From: VXNF01 sp965116465 | Lineage (GTDB): Bacteria; Actinomycetota; Acidimicrobiia; Acidimicrobiales; CATQHL01 | DNA length: 64,000 nucleotides | NCBI GenBank assembly: GCA_965116465.1 | Contig: OZ220687.1 | Coordinates: forward strand, 1,612,001 to 1,676,000 | Direction of reading: 5' to 3' | Shown here: piece after piece, positions 8,099 to 18,345 of the stretch | Numbering within the stretch: position 1 is the stretch's first letter | Layout of the letters: the number at the start of each line of letters is the position of its first letter | Notes under the pieces: model-generated | Database searches by the model: none | What the model saw: the letters and a program-made list of their open reading frames with translations, nothing else | What the model was told of the DNA's origin: nothing | Translations under genes and position numbers: made by a program

Positions 8099-8653
8099 TC
8101 AGAAGTCGAAGTCGTCTGCCTTGACCGTGTCGAGGAACTCCCGGAGCCTCGCCGCCTGCGCCTCCAACTCGTACCGGTGACAGGCGTCCTGGGTGGGCTC
8201 GGGTTCGAAGTAGTCCGGGCACACGTCGCGGATCTCGCCGTCCAGGTCGTCGGAGATCTGAGTGGCGTCCACCACGTAGACACCGCCATCGGGATCGGAC
8301 TCGACGAAGCTGCGGGCTTCGTCGCGGTTCGCGAACACCAACAGCTCACCGTCCAGCACGGTCATGCAGGTGTCCCGGGGGCTGTCCGTCACGCCGACCC
8401 GGATCCGGCAGACCGCCTCGCGCACCTGCTCCGGTGGCGCACCCCACTCGAGCAGGAACCGCACGATGTCCAGCGCCAGCAGGTCCTCATAGGAATACCT
8501 GCGTCGCCGCAGGCCGGGCGGACCGGGCAGGCTCGGATTGGCCATGCCGACGTCCTCCCACTCATCGAGTTGCTCGGGCGTGAGGCGGCAGATGTCCGCC
8601 GCCTCCTTGGCGCTGAACCCCACGTCCACCCCACCGGACCGCTCGGCATGCAT
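8099..8653 (-). CDS. MerR-like transcriptional regulator
   Basis: A 184-aa protein. Residues about 10-75 form a MerR-type winged HTH (FSAKEAADICRLTPEQLDEW, then RRRRYSYEDLLALDIVRFLL with the expected wing and helix 3). The C-terminal part (about 90-184) is acidic and lacks obvious metal cysteines or a coiled coil of normal MerR length, so its ligand is unknown. The ATG at 8653 has AGGGGG about 7 bases upstream and is preferred to a GTG at 8674. It is divergent from the Rieske oxygenase gene at 8791 and is a candidate regulator of it. Confidence 0.65.
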   Translation of the reverse strand: MHAERSGGVDVGFSAKEAADICRLTPEQLDEWEDVGMANPSLPGPPGLRRRRYSYEDLLALDIVRFLLEWGAPPEQVREAVCRIRVGVTDSPRDTCMTVLDGELLVFANRDEARSFVESDPDGGVYVVDATQISDDLDGEIRDVCPDYFEPEPTQDACHRYELEAQAARLREFLDTVKADDFDF

Positions 8654-8790
8654 GTCATCCCCCTGTCGTGTCACAGCATTGAAATGTTCACCGAACCATA
8701 AGGACCCCGTGTGACACAGCCGACGACCGAGTCACCGCCAAGCCTCCGGCCCGCCATGCGAACAGGCGACGCGATTCCTAGAGTCCTCCC

Positions 8791-9954
8791 ATGACCCTCC
8801 GGTCCGATGCGGCGCCGATCACGCCCGCCGACGTGGACCGGGTCGGTCGTGACCACACAGCGGATCCTGCGGCGGCGGGCACGCTGCACGCCGAGGTGTA
8901 CACCGCCCAGCGCTGGCACGACTTCGAGCAGTCGGCCATATTCGCCCGCAGTTGGCAGTGGGTCTGCCACCGGGAGAGGCTCGCCACCGCCGGCGACTAC
9001 GTCACGACGACGGTGGCGGGACTCCCCGTCGCTGTGGTTCGGGGCGATGACGGCGAGTTGCGTGCCTTCTACAACGTGTGCAAGCACCGGGCGCACGAGA
9101 TCCTCGCCGACGCGGGTTCGATCGGCTCGCTGCGGTGCCCCTACCACGGTTGGACCTACGCACTGGACGGCTCGCTGATCGCCGCCCGCCATACGAAGAA
9201 CCTCGTGGACTTCGATCCGTCGGGCATCTGCCTCGACACTGTGCATGTGGAGGAGTTCGCCGGGCTCGTGTTCGTGAACCTCGACGCTGGCGCGGCGCCG
9301 CTGCGGCTGCAGGCCGCCGACCTTGGCGCCGAGATCGCCGAGAAGGCGCCCGACATAGCCGGCCTCACCCTCGCCCGCAGGCTCAGCTACGACATCGCCT
9401 CCAACTGGAAGAACGTCATCGAGAACTACCTGGAGTGCTACCACTGCCACATCGCCCACAAGGACTTCGTGTCGCTGGTGGACATGTCGACCTACCGGAT
9501 CACGACCCACGGCATCTACTCCAGCCAGACCGCCGAGGCCGGCCGCAGCACCAACACCGCCTACGACGTGGCCGACGCCACCGTGCGGATCCACGAGGCG
9601 TGGTGGCTGTGGCCCAACACCTGCCTGATGCGCTACCCCGGGCGGGGCAACGCCATGCTGCTGCACGTGGTCCCCGCCGGCCCGCACCACACCCGGGAGA
9701 CCTGGGACTTCTACCTGGAGGACCCCGAGCCCAACGAAGCCGAGACCGAGGCGATCCGCTACATCGACGAAGTGCTGCAACCCGAGGACATCGGCCTCAC
9801 CGAGAGCATCCAGCGCGGCATGCGGACCCCGGCGTTCACCTCGGGCCGGCTGGCGTACGACCCGGAGGGCGGCGGCGTCAGCGAGCACGGCGTCCACCAC
9901 TTCCACGGCCTGGTGCTGGAGGCGTTCCACGCCGGGTTGGCCGCCGGCGGGTGA
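8791..9954 (+). CDS. Rieske non-haem iron oxygenase, large (alpha) subunit
   Basis: A 387-aa ring-hydroxylating/demethylating-type oxygenase. The N-terminal Rieske [2Fe-2S] site shows CKH (about residue 94) and CPYHGW about 20 residues later. The catalytic mononuclear iron site shows NWKNVIENYLECYHCHIAH (two His ligands) and an acidic third-ligand candidate near QPEDIGLTESIQRG. Size and motifs resemble choline/betaine-type monooxygenases, but the substrate cannot be told. No reductase or beta subunit is adjacent. There is no Shine-Dalgarno; TAGAGT (8779-8784) lies exactly 6 bases before the ATG, suggesting leaderless mRNA. Confidence 0.85.
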   Translation: MTLRSDAAPITPADVDRVGRDHTADPAAAGTLHAEVYTAQRWHDFEQSAIFARSWQWVCHRERLATAGDYVTTTVAGLPVAVVRGDDGELRAFYNVCKHRAHEILADAGSIGSLRCPYHGWTYALDGSLIAARHTKNLVDFDPSGICLDTVHVEEFAGLVFVNLDAGAAPLRLQAADLGAEIAEKAPDIAGLTLARRLSYDIASNWKNVIENYLECYHCHIAHKDFVSLVDMSTYRITTHGIYSSQTAEAGRSTNTAYDVADATVRIHEAWWLWPNTCLMRYPGRGNAMLLHVVPAGPHHTRETWDFYLEDPEPNEAETEAIRYIDEVLQPEDIGLTESIQRGMRTPAFTSGRLAYDPEGGGVSEHGVHHFHGLVLEAFHAGLAAGG

Positions 9955-9970
9955 TAACCACAGACTTGTT

Positions 9971-10000
9971 GTAGTCACATGATTCAGATACTGTGACTAC
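9971..10000 (+). promoter_or_regulatory. Operator palindrome and leaderless promoter of the phd-vapC toxin-antitoxin pair
   Basis: A perfect 9-bp inverted repeat, GTAGTCACA (9971-9979) and TGTGACTAC (9992-10000), with a 12-base centre, ends at the base before the antitoxin ATG. A TACTGT hexamer (9989-9994) lies exactly 6 bases before the ATG, and TTGTTG (9966-9971) could serve as a -35 box 17 bases upstream of it. The operator thus overlaps the core promoter and leaves no room for a ribosome binding site, as expected for an autoregulated, leaderless toxin-antitoxin transcript. Confidence 0.6.
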
Positions 10001-10258
10001 ATGAACGTCGGGATCAGGGAACTCAAGGCTCGCCTCTCCGAGTACGTCGTCAAGGCGGCAGCAGGTGAGCGCATCATCGTGACCGACCGCGGAAAGCCGG
10101 TCGCCCAACTCTCCGCACTCAACGATCTATCGGCGCTCGAACGCGGGATCGAAGAGGGCTGGATCACCCCGGCGCGGCGCAGCGGCGGCCTGGAGCCGAT
10201 CACTCCTTGGCCGTCCAACCTCAGTACCGCCGAAGTGCTCGACGAGGACCGCGGGTGA
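10001..10258 (+). CDS. Phd/YefM-family antitoxin
   Basis: An 85-aa antitoxin. The N-terminal DNA-binding, dimerising fold is typical: MNVGIRELKARLSEYVVKAA then GERIIVTDRGKPVAQLS. The C-terminal 35 residues would be the toxin-neutralising tail. The stop overlaps the toxin start by four bases (GTGA), so the two proteins are made together. It probably represses its own promoter through the palindrome that directly precedes it. Confidence 0.88.
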   Translation: MNVGIRELKARLSEYVVKAAAGERIIVTDRGKPVAQLSALNDLSALERGIEEGWITPARRSGGLEPITPWPSNLSTAEVLDEDRG

Positions 10259-10656
10259 CGCTCTACGTCGACACGAGCGCACTGTTCAAGCGCTACGTCC
10301 CAGAGCGTGACCGCGACGTGGCCGAGCGGCTCATGGCCTCCGATCCTGTGCTCGTGACCTCGCAACTCACCGAGGTGGAACTGCGGCGCAACCTGACCCG
10401 AGTTCTTGCCGGCGAGGATCTCCTTGAAGCGCGTCGCCAGGTCCAAGCCGACCTCGACAACTTCGCCCTCGTCGACCTCGACGCCACCACCTGCAACGAG
10501 GCGGCCCGCATCGCCGAGCAGACGCTGTGCCGCTCCCGCGACGCCCTCCACATCGCCGCCGCCCGCCGCGCCGGCGACCGCACCGTGTTGCTCACCTTCG
10601 ACGTGCGCCAGGCCCAAGCCGCCCGCACCGCCGGGCTCACCGTCGTCGGCGTGTAA
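10255..10656 (+). CDS. PIN-domain ribonuclease toxin (VapC-like)
   Basis: A 133-aa PIN-domain protein read from a GTG that overlaps the antitoxin stop. Metal-coordinating acidic residues are visible: Asp in LYVDTSALFKRY (residue 6), Glu in the TEVELRRN helix (about 42), Asp in SRDALHIAAA (about 98) and Asp in LLTFDVRQ (about 117). Such toxins cut tRNA or rRNA when free of the antitoxin. The usual family length is about 130 aa, so the gene looks intact. Confidence 0.88.
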   Translation: MTLYVDTSALFKRYVPERDRDVAERLMASDPVLVTSQLTEVELRRNLTRVLAGEDLLEARRQVQADLDNFALVDLDATTCNEAARIAEQTLCRSRDALHIAAARRAGDRTVLLTFDVRQAQAARTAGLTVVGV

Positions 10657-10692
10657 GCGCCGGCGCCGGCGTCGACCCTTCGACGGAGTTGA

Positions 10693-11535
10693 GTGACCAC
10701 ACGCCAAAACCACGCCAACGGCGTCGGAGGTGAGCCTCGCCGCCTGCCGACCGGGCCGCTGTCGCTGGCTGCGGGCGTGCTGCCGGAGTTCGAACCGCCG
10801 GAGGTGGTGTCGGCGGCTGCGGTGGCGGGGTTCGAGATGGTGGGCATCTGGTTCGACCCGGAGACCTGGTCGCCGGCCCGGGCGCGAGAGGTGCGGCGGC
10901 GGCTGGACGGCACCGGGCTGGTCGCCCTGGACATGGAGCCGATCTTCGTGACGCCTAACGGCGATTGGGGCTTCGAGCTCATCGACGCGGCGGCCGCGGT
11001 GGGTGCCCGCAACGTGCTGACCGTCAGCCGCGGCCTCGCACCGGCCCGATTCGCCGAGCGCTTCGCCGAACTGTGCGACCACGCCGCGCCCGCGGGCATC
11101 ACCGTGGTCGTGGAGCCAACCGTCCTCTATTCGGTCAGGACGCTCGCCGAGGCGCAGCAGGTGGTGGCGCTCGCCGGACGGCCCAACGGCGCCATCCTGG
11201 CCGACAACCTGCACCTCGACCGCGCCGGCGAGTCGATAGCCGCTCTCCGGCAACTCGACCCCGCCCTGCTCCCGTACGCCCAAGTCTGCGACGCCCCCGC
11301 CAAGCCCGTCGAGGTGTCCCGGTCGGGCCTATTCGGGGACGCCCGCGACGACCGGCGGCTGCTCGGCGATGGCGACCTGCCGGTGCGAGAGTTCGTGGCC
11401 GCACTGCCCGCGGGGATCCCACTGTCCCTGGAGATCCGCTCCCGTCGACTCCGCGAGCGCTACGCCGACGCCGCCGAGCGAGCCACCCGCGTCCACACCA
11501 ACGCCATCGAATACCTGACCCGGCGTCGATCCTGA
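10693..11535 (+). CDS. Sugar phosphate isomerase/epimerase-like TIM-barrel protein
   Basis: A 280-aa protein with the xylose-isomerase-like TIM-barrel pattern. Strand-end acidic and His residues suited to a divalent metal appear in LVALDMEPIF, ITVVVEPTVL, AILADNLHLDRAGES and IPLSLEIRSR. Substrate unknown; related proteins act on inositol derivatives or keto-sugars. The start is a GTG at 10693 with GGAG 5 bases upstream. It follows the toxin-antitoxin pair by 36 bases and converges on the GPP34 gene. Confidence 0.7.
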   Translation: MTTRQNHANGVGGEPRRLPTGPLSLAAGVLPEFEPPEVVSAAAVAGFEMVGIWFDPETWSPARAREVRRRLDGTGLVALDMEPIFVTPNGDWGFELIDAAAAVGARNVLTVSRGLAPARFAERFAELCDHAAPAGITVVVEPTVLYSVRTLAEAQQVVALAGRPNGAILADNLHLDRAGESIAALRQLDPALLPYAQVCDAPAKPVEVSRSGLFGDARDDRRLLGDGDLPVREFVAALPAGIPLSLEIRSRRLRERYADAAERATRVHTNAIEYLTRRRS

Positions 11536-11561
11536 GTCGTCCCGACCGGCGCAGGAGCCTG

Positions 11562-12209
11562 CTACAGGTGGCCGGCGGTGGCGGCGGCGACGGCCATGCG
11601 GACGTCGTCGATGGCCCGCGACATGGCCTGGCCGATGAGGTCGAGTCGCGAGACCTGCTCGATGCGGGGCACCAGGTTGGCCAGCTCCTTGCCCGACAGC
11701 AGGACCCGGAAGATGCCGCACGCGTCGGCCAGGCAGATCAGCATCACGTCGCGCGGATCGGGAATGTCGTCGCTCAGCAGCACCTCCATGAGGCGCAGCT
11801 TCACCGCCTGGCGGACGCTGCCCTCCGCGGCGGGGTAGCGCCGGGTCTTGAACAGCCCCAGGACGCGTTCGTCCCGCTCCTCCAGGATGCCCTTGGCGAC
11901 CAGACCGGCGAGCGCCGCCTCCCGGATGCCGTCGGCGCGTTCGGCGACGTGCTCGATCCAGAACCGCGTGTTCTGGCTCTCGGCGGCGGCGACCGCCGCC
12001 AGCGTCGGATCCAGGAGTTCGTCACCGGTCGGCGTGTCGTCGACGAGGAACAGGTGCTCCAGGTCGGTGTCGATGCGGTTGGCGTCCGCCAGCTCCATGA
12101 GGACCGCGCCGGCGATGGAGTAGCGCAGCGACCAGGTGGGGACGCGCACGAACGCCCCTCTCTCATCGCGCAGCAGGAGGAGGGTGATCTCCTCGACAAG
12201 TCCAACCAT
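11562..12209 (-). CDS. GPP34 (GOLPH3-like) domain protein, copy 1
   Basis: A 215-aa member of the GPP34 family, whose eukaryotic members bind phosphatidylinositol 4-phosphate. Actinobacterial members are common and mostly uncharacterised. Family features: EEITLLLLRDERGAF, SLRYSIAGAVLMELADANRI, LLDPTLAAVAA and an all-helical body. The start ATG at 12209 has AAGGGA upstream. A TAGATT hexamer (12240-12245) in the 104-base gap may give it a separate promoter from copy 2. It is the last gene of the minus-strand convoy. Confidence 0.82.
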   Translation of the reverse strand: MVGLVEEITLLLLRDERGAFVRVPTWSLRYSIAGAVLMELADANRIDTDLEHLFLVDDTPTGDELLDPTLAAVAAAESQNTRFWIEHVAERADGIREAALAGLVAKGILEERDERVLGLFKTRRYPAAEGSVRQAVKLRLMEVLLSDDIPDPRDVMLICLADACGIFRVLLSGKELANLVPRIEQVSRLDLIGQAMSRAIDDVRMAVAAATAGHL

Positions 12210-12313
12210 TTGCGTCCCTTTCGGTGGGCGGCACGGAAAAATCTACCGCACCCACAGAGGGCGCCAGTGGTCAGCGCGCCGGCTCTGTGCGACCGGGACG
12301 CACCTCGGAGCCG

Positions 12314-12964
12314 CTACACCACCTGGTGCATCATGCTGGCCGCCAGGGCCGCCTGGCTCTCGTCGATGGCCTCCAGGACGGCGCGGCCGATCAGCTCCAT
12401 CTTGCGGATCTGCTCGATGCGCGGCACGACATCGGCGAACTCGCCGCGGGACAGCAACTCCACGAACGCTCCGCAGGCGTCGGCCAGGCAGACGAGCATC
12501 ACGTCGCGGGGCTCCGGGATGTCGTTCCCGAGGAGCACGCTCATCACGCGCATCCGCACCTCGCGGCGCGCCTCACCGTCGATGACCTCCGGGCGCCATG
12601 AGCGGAAGCGCCGCTTGGCGGAGTACTGCCGGCGCTCCAGGATCCCACGGTCGATCAGGCGGTCCAGCACTCCGGCATGGACGACGTCAACACGCGCCGC
12701 GGTCTGCTCGAGCCAGTGGCGGACATCGTGGCCCGGCGAGGCGGCGATCTCGGCAAGCGTGGGGTCGAGCAGGTCGTCGCCGACCGGCGTGGCGTCGATC
12801 AGCGTCAGTTGCTCCAGATCGGTGTCGATCCGGTTCTCGATGGCCAGGTCCATCAACACCGCGCCGGCGAGCCCGTAGCGCAACGACAGCGTGGGAATGT
12901 GCGTGAACGCCAGATCCTCGTCGCGGCGCAGCAGGAGGGTGACCTCGTCGACGATCCTGAGCAC
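12314..12964 (-). CDS. GPP34 (GOLPH3-like) domain protein, copy 2
   Basis: A 216-aa paralogue of the neighbouring GPP34 gene, with the same landmarks (DEVTLLLRRDEDLAF, SLRYGLAGAVLMDLAIENRI, LLDPTLAEIAA, DIPEPRDVMLVCLADACG). The conserved block near residues 150-170 is almost identical in both copies, while the middle differs, so this is an old tandem duplication. The start is a GTG at 12964, 23 bases after the nuoN stop, so it is likely co-transcribed with the complex I genes. No functional link to respiration is known. Confidence 0.82.
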   Translation of the reverse strand: MLRIVDEVTLLLRRDEDLAFTHIPTLSLRYGLAGAVLMDLAIENRIDTDLEQLTLIDATPVGDDLLDPTLAEIAASPGHDVRHWLEQTAARVDVVHAGVLDRLIDRGILERRQYSAKRRFRSWRPEVIDGEARREVRMRVMSVLLGNDIPEPRDVMLVCLADACGAFVELLSRGEFADVVPRIEQIRKMELIGRAVLEAIDESQAALAASMMHQVV

Positions 12965-12987
12965 GTCTCCGCTCCTTCCTGCCGGGG

Positions 12988-14454
12988 TCAGCCGCCGAGC
13001 CAGACCGTGGCGTCGTTGGTGAGCTCGACGAGCGGGCCGGGGAGGACCCCGAAGACAACCGTAACCGCCGCGCACACGGCCACCACGAAGCCGGCCGAGC
13101 GGGAGACGGCGGGACGCCCGTCGTCGGCGGGCGCCGTGAGGTACATCCGCACCACGAGTCGAAGGTACAGGAAGGCCGCCACCACCGCGCCCAGCATCGC
13201 CATGGCCGCCAGCCAGTAGGAGCGAGCCTCCACCGAGGCGCCGATCACCTCCAGCTTGGCCCAGAAGCCGGTCGTGAACGGCACGCCCGCCTGTGCCAGC
13301 AGCAGCACCGTGAACGCTGCGGCCAGGGTGGGGGAGCGCTTGGCCAGGCCGTCGTAGGCGTCGAGGCTCTGGCGCCCGTCGGCGCCGCAGCCGATGATCG
13401 TGACCACCGCGAAGCTGCCGAGCGCCAGGAATGCGTAGACGCCCAGGTAGAAGAGCGAACCGGCCACACCCGCCTCGGTCGCCGCCTGCATGCCCACCAG
13501 GATGAACCCGGCGTGGCTGATCGACGAGTAGGCCAGCAGCCGCCGCACGTCGGACTGCACCACCGCCAGCGTGGCGCCGGCCAGCACCGTGAGCGCCGCG
13601 ATGGCGTACACGATGGGCTGCCAGTCGGCGGCGTTGGCGCCGAGCGCGGCATTGAAGACCCGCAGCAGGGCGGCGAAGCCGGCCGCCTTCACGCCGGCGG
13701 ACATGTAGGCCACCGCCACCGGCGGCGCTCCCTCGTACACGTCGGGCGTCCAGGCGTGGAACGGCACCGCCGCCACCTTGAAGAAGAGCCCCACGAGCAG
13801 CAGTGCCATGCCGCCGAGCAGCAGGGCGTTGGACTCCGGGCCCCCGCCGGCCAGGAACTCCGCCACCAGCGACAGCTTCGTGGACCCCGTGGCGCCGTAG
13901 AGCAGCGCCACGCCGTAGAGGAAGAACGCCGAGGCGAAGGCGCCGAGCACGAAGTACTTGAGGCCGGCCTCCTGGGAGGTGCCGCGGCGCAGGTCCAGCG
14001 CGGCCAGCACGTAGGCGGCAATGGACAGCACCTCCAGCCCCAGGAACAGCACGATGAGGTCGTTGGCGGAGGCCATCGTGACGCCGCCGGCGCCCGACAG
14101 CAGCAACAGCACGCAGAACTCCTCGGCGGGCAGGCCCTCCCGCCGCAGCGTGCCCGACGCCAGCACCGCCGCCAGCAGCACCGAGACGGTCACCACACCG
14201 CTGAGGAAGACCGAGAACCCGTCGATGCCGATGGTGTCGGCGATCGTCGTGAAGGCGCCCCGGGCCGGGTCCTGGACCCTGATCCACAGCCAGATCACCC
14301 CGCCGAGCGCCCCCAGCGCGGCCCCCGCGCTGAAGACCGTGGCGAACCACGGCGGCAGGCGCCGGCGCAGCAACGACCCGAAGGTCAGAAGCACCAGACC
14401 GCCGCCGCCGAGGAAGTACTGCGGCAGCAGCGCCGGCCAGTCCACCTGCGGCAT
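12988..14454 (-). CDS. nuoN: NADH-quinone oxidoreductase subunit N
   Basis: Antiporter-like proton-pumping subunit (488 aa, 14 predicted helices). Key lysine-bearing segments are seen: FFKVAAVPFHAWTPDVYEGA near residue 220 and RRLLAYSSISHAGFILVGMQ near 300, plus a Lys in the FTTGFWAKLEV helix. It follows nuoM after 52 bases, a longer gap than most in the operon, with no clear promoter in it. It is last of the full nuoA-N set. Confidence 0.96.
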   Translation of the reverse strand: MPQVDWPALLPQYFLGGGGLVLLTFGSLLRRRLPPWFATVFSAGAALGALGGVIWLWIRVQDPARGAFTTIADTIGIDGFSVFLSGVVTVSVLLAAVLASGTLRREGLPAEEFCVLLLLSGAGGVTMASANDLIVLFLGLEVLSIAAYVLAALDLRRGTSQEAGLKYFVLGAFASAFFLYGVALLYGATGSTKLSLVAEFLAGGGPESNALLLGGMALLLVGLFFKVAAVPFHAWTPDVYEGAPPVAVAYMSAGVKAAGFAALLRVFNAALGANAADWQPIVYAIAALTVLAGATLAVVQSDVRRLLAYSSISHAGFILVGMQAATEAGVAGSLFYLGVYAFLALGSFAVVTIIGCGADGRQSLDAYDGLAKRSPTLAAAFTVLLLAQAGVPFTTGFWAKLEVIGASVEARSYWLAAMAMLGAVVAAFLYLRLVVRMYLTAPADDGRPAVSRSAGFVVAVCAAVTVVFGVLPGPLVELTNDATVWLGG

Positions 14455-14506
14455 CAGCGCGCCGCCTTCTCTCGACCGGCGGGGATGTCGAGCCGGGCGG
14501 TGGCGC

Positions 14507-16053
14507 TCACGGCGCCGCCTCCGGCTCGGCGCCCTCGCTGCCGGCGGGGTCGCCGTGGACCTCCACGTGGGCCAGGAGGGCGTCCACCGAGGGCTCCATG
14601 CGGTCCAGGACCGGGCGCGGGTACACGCCCAGGAAGATGATCAGCACCAGCAGGGGAGCCAGAACGAGGCCTTCCCGCCAGCGCAGGTCCACCATGGTGG
14701 CGTTGGCGCCCCGCGCGGGGCCGTGGAAGACCCGCTGGTAGGCCCACAGCAGGTAGATCGCCGCCAGGATCACGCCGGCGGTCGCCAGCACCGCCCACCA
14801 GCGGTGCGCCTCGAAGGCCCCCAGCAGCACCAGGAACTCGCCCACGAAACCGTTGAGCCCCGGCAGCCCCACCGAGGAGAGCATGACCACCATGAAGGTC
14901 AGCGCCAGCACCGGGGCGGGCCGCGCCAGGCCGCCCAGCTCGGCGATGGCGCGGGTGTGGCGCCGCTCGTAGATGTAGCCGACCAGCAGGAACAGCGCCC
15001 CGGTGGAGATGCCGTGGTTCACCATCTGCAGCAGCCCGCCGCTGAGGCCCTCGGTGTTGAGGGCGAAGATCCCCAGGATGATGAAGCCCAGGTGCGCCAC
15101 CGAGGAATAGGCGATGAGCCGCTTGAAATCGGTCTGCATGGTGGCGACGATGGCTCCGTAGAGGATGCCCACCACACCGAGCGTGATCATCAGCGGGGCG
15201 AAGAAGCGGGACGCCTCGGGGAACAGGTACAGCCCGAAGCGCACGAACCCGTAGGTGCCGAGCTTCAGAAGGACCCCCGCCAGGATCACCGATCCCGCGG
15301 TGGGGGCGTCGGTGTGGGCGTCGGGAAGCCAGGTGTGCACCGGGATGAGCGGGACCTTCACGGCGAAACCGAGGGCGAAAGCCAGGAAGATCCAGCGGGC
15401 CGTGGTGGTGGCCAGCGACTGCGCCTCGGCGATCTCCACCACGTCGAAGGTGAGCGGGCCGCCGGTCGCGGCGGCGTGCAGGAACGCCGTCGCCAGGATT
15501 CCCACGAGCATCAGCGCCGAGCCGAACATCGTGAACAGGAAGAACTTGACCGCCGAGTACCGGGCGTTGCCGTGGCCCCACTGGCCGATGAGGAAGTACA
15601 TCGGCACCAGCACGACCTCGAAGAAGAGGAAGAACAGCAGCAGGTCCAGCGCCGAGAACACGCCCAGGCAGCCGAACTCCAGCAGCAGCAGCCACACGTA
15701 GTAGGCCTTGTGATCGTGGCCCGGATCCACCGCCAGGGCCCCCAGCGGGAACAGCAGTGCGGTGAGCGCCAGCAGGAACAGCGAGATGCCGTCGACGCCC
15801 AGCTTCCAGCTGATCCCCCAGGCCGCCACCCAGGTCTGGTCGACGATCATCTCGAAGCCGCCCGAGGTGACCGGGTAGGCGGCGATGATCCAGCCCGCCA
15901 CCGCGGCGGCGCCCGACATGAACAGCACCGTCACGGGGCGCACCAGCTCGACCCGGCTGCGGGGCAGCAGCAGCACCGCGGCGGCGCCCAGCAACGGCAG
16001 GACGACCAGCATCCCCAGCACGGGGAAGTCCTGGGTGGCGACGGCCGCCAGGA

Positions 16054-16057
<4 letters not shown>
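14507..16057 (-). CDS. nuoM: NADH-quinone oxidoreductase subunit M
   Basis: Antiporter-like proton-pumping subunit (516 aa). Landmarks: LRLLLF-type helices with LLFFLFFEVVLVPMYFLIGQ (key Glu), VKVPLIPVHTWLPDAHTDAP near residue 235 and KRLIAYSSVAHLGFIILGIF near 310. Its start overlaps the nuoL stop by four bases. The C-terminal tail is Glu/Pro-rich (GDPAGSEGAEPEAAP). Full family length and intact charged residues indicate a working pump subunit. Confidence 0.96.
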
Positions 16058-17934
<1,877 letters not shown>

Positions 17935-17946
17935 CGCCGCCCACCC

Positions 17947-18249
17947 TCAGCCGCGCAGCACCGAGACGTCGTCCGCGGTGGCACCGGAGCGGCGGCGCAT
18001 GATCGCCACCACGATCGCCAGCCCCACCACCACCTCGGCGGCCGCCACCACCAGGACGAAGAACACCGACACCTGGCCGCCCAGATCGGTGAGGTCGCGG
18101 CCGAACGCCACGAACGTGAGGTTGACCGCGTTCAGCATGAGCTCCACGCACATGAACATGATCAGCGGGTTGCGCCGCACCAGCAGGCCCACCGCGCCGA
18201 GCGCGAAGACCACGGCGGCGAGTGCCAGATACCAGCCGGTGCCGACCAT
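17947..18249 (-). CDS. nuoK: NADH-quinone oxidoreductase subunit K
   Basis: Three-helix membrane subunit (100 aa, normal length). The two membrane glutamates needed for proton transfer are visible in MFMCVELMLNAVNL and VVAAAEVVVGLAIV. The start ATG at 18249 overlaps the TAA of the last micro-ORF in the upstream repeat (TAATG), and a GGAGG lies 12 bases before the ATG inside that repeat. Translation is therefore likely coupled to the repeat and not directly to nuoJ. Confidence 0.95.
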   Translation of the reverse strand: MVGTGWYLALAAVVFALGAVGLLVRRNPLIMFMCVELMLNAVNLTFVAFGRDLTDLGGQVSVFFVLVVAAAEVVVGLAIVVAIMRRRSGATADDVSVLRG

Positions 18250-18345
18250 TATCGGCGCGCCTCCGGGGCCATTGTCAGCGTGCCTGCGGGGCCATTGTCA
18301 GCGTGCCTCCGGGGCCATGGTCAGCCTGCCTCCGGGGGCCATCAG
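18250..18345 (-). repeat. 23-bp tandem repeat of six-codon micro-ORFs between nuoJ and nuoK
   Basis: Three full 23-bp units (18259-18281, 18282-18304, 18305-18327) and a partial fourth that overlaps the nuoJ stop (18328-18345, with one extra base). Read toward nuoK, the units encode Met-Ala-Pro-(Glu/Gln)-Ala-Arg-stop, two bases, then the next ATG. The Pro-Glu-Ala codons contain GGAGG, placed about 10 bases before the following ATG; one unit has GCAGG instead. The nuoJ stop itself forms TGATG, and the last unit ends TAATG on the nuoK start. The chain could carry translation across this 92-base gap, in an operon whose genes otherwise overlap or nearly touch. Confidence 0.8.
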
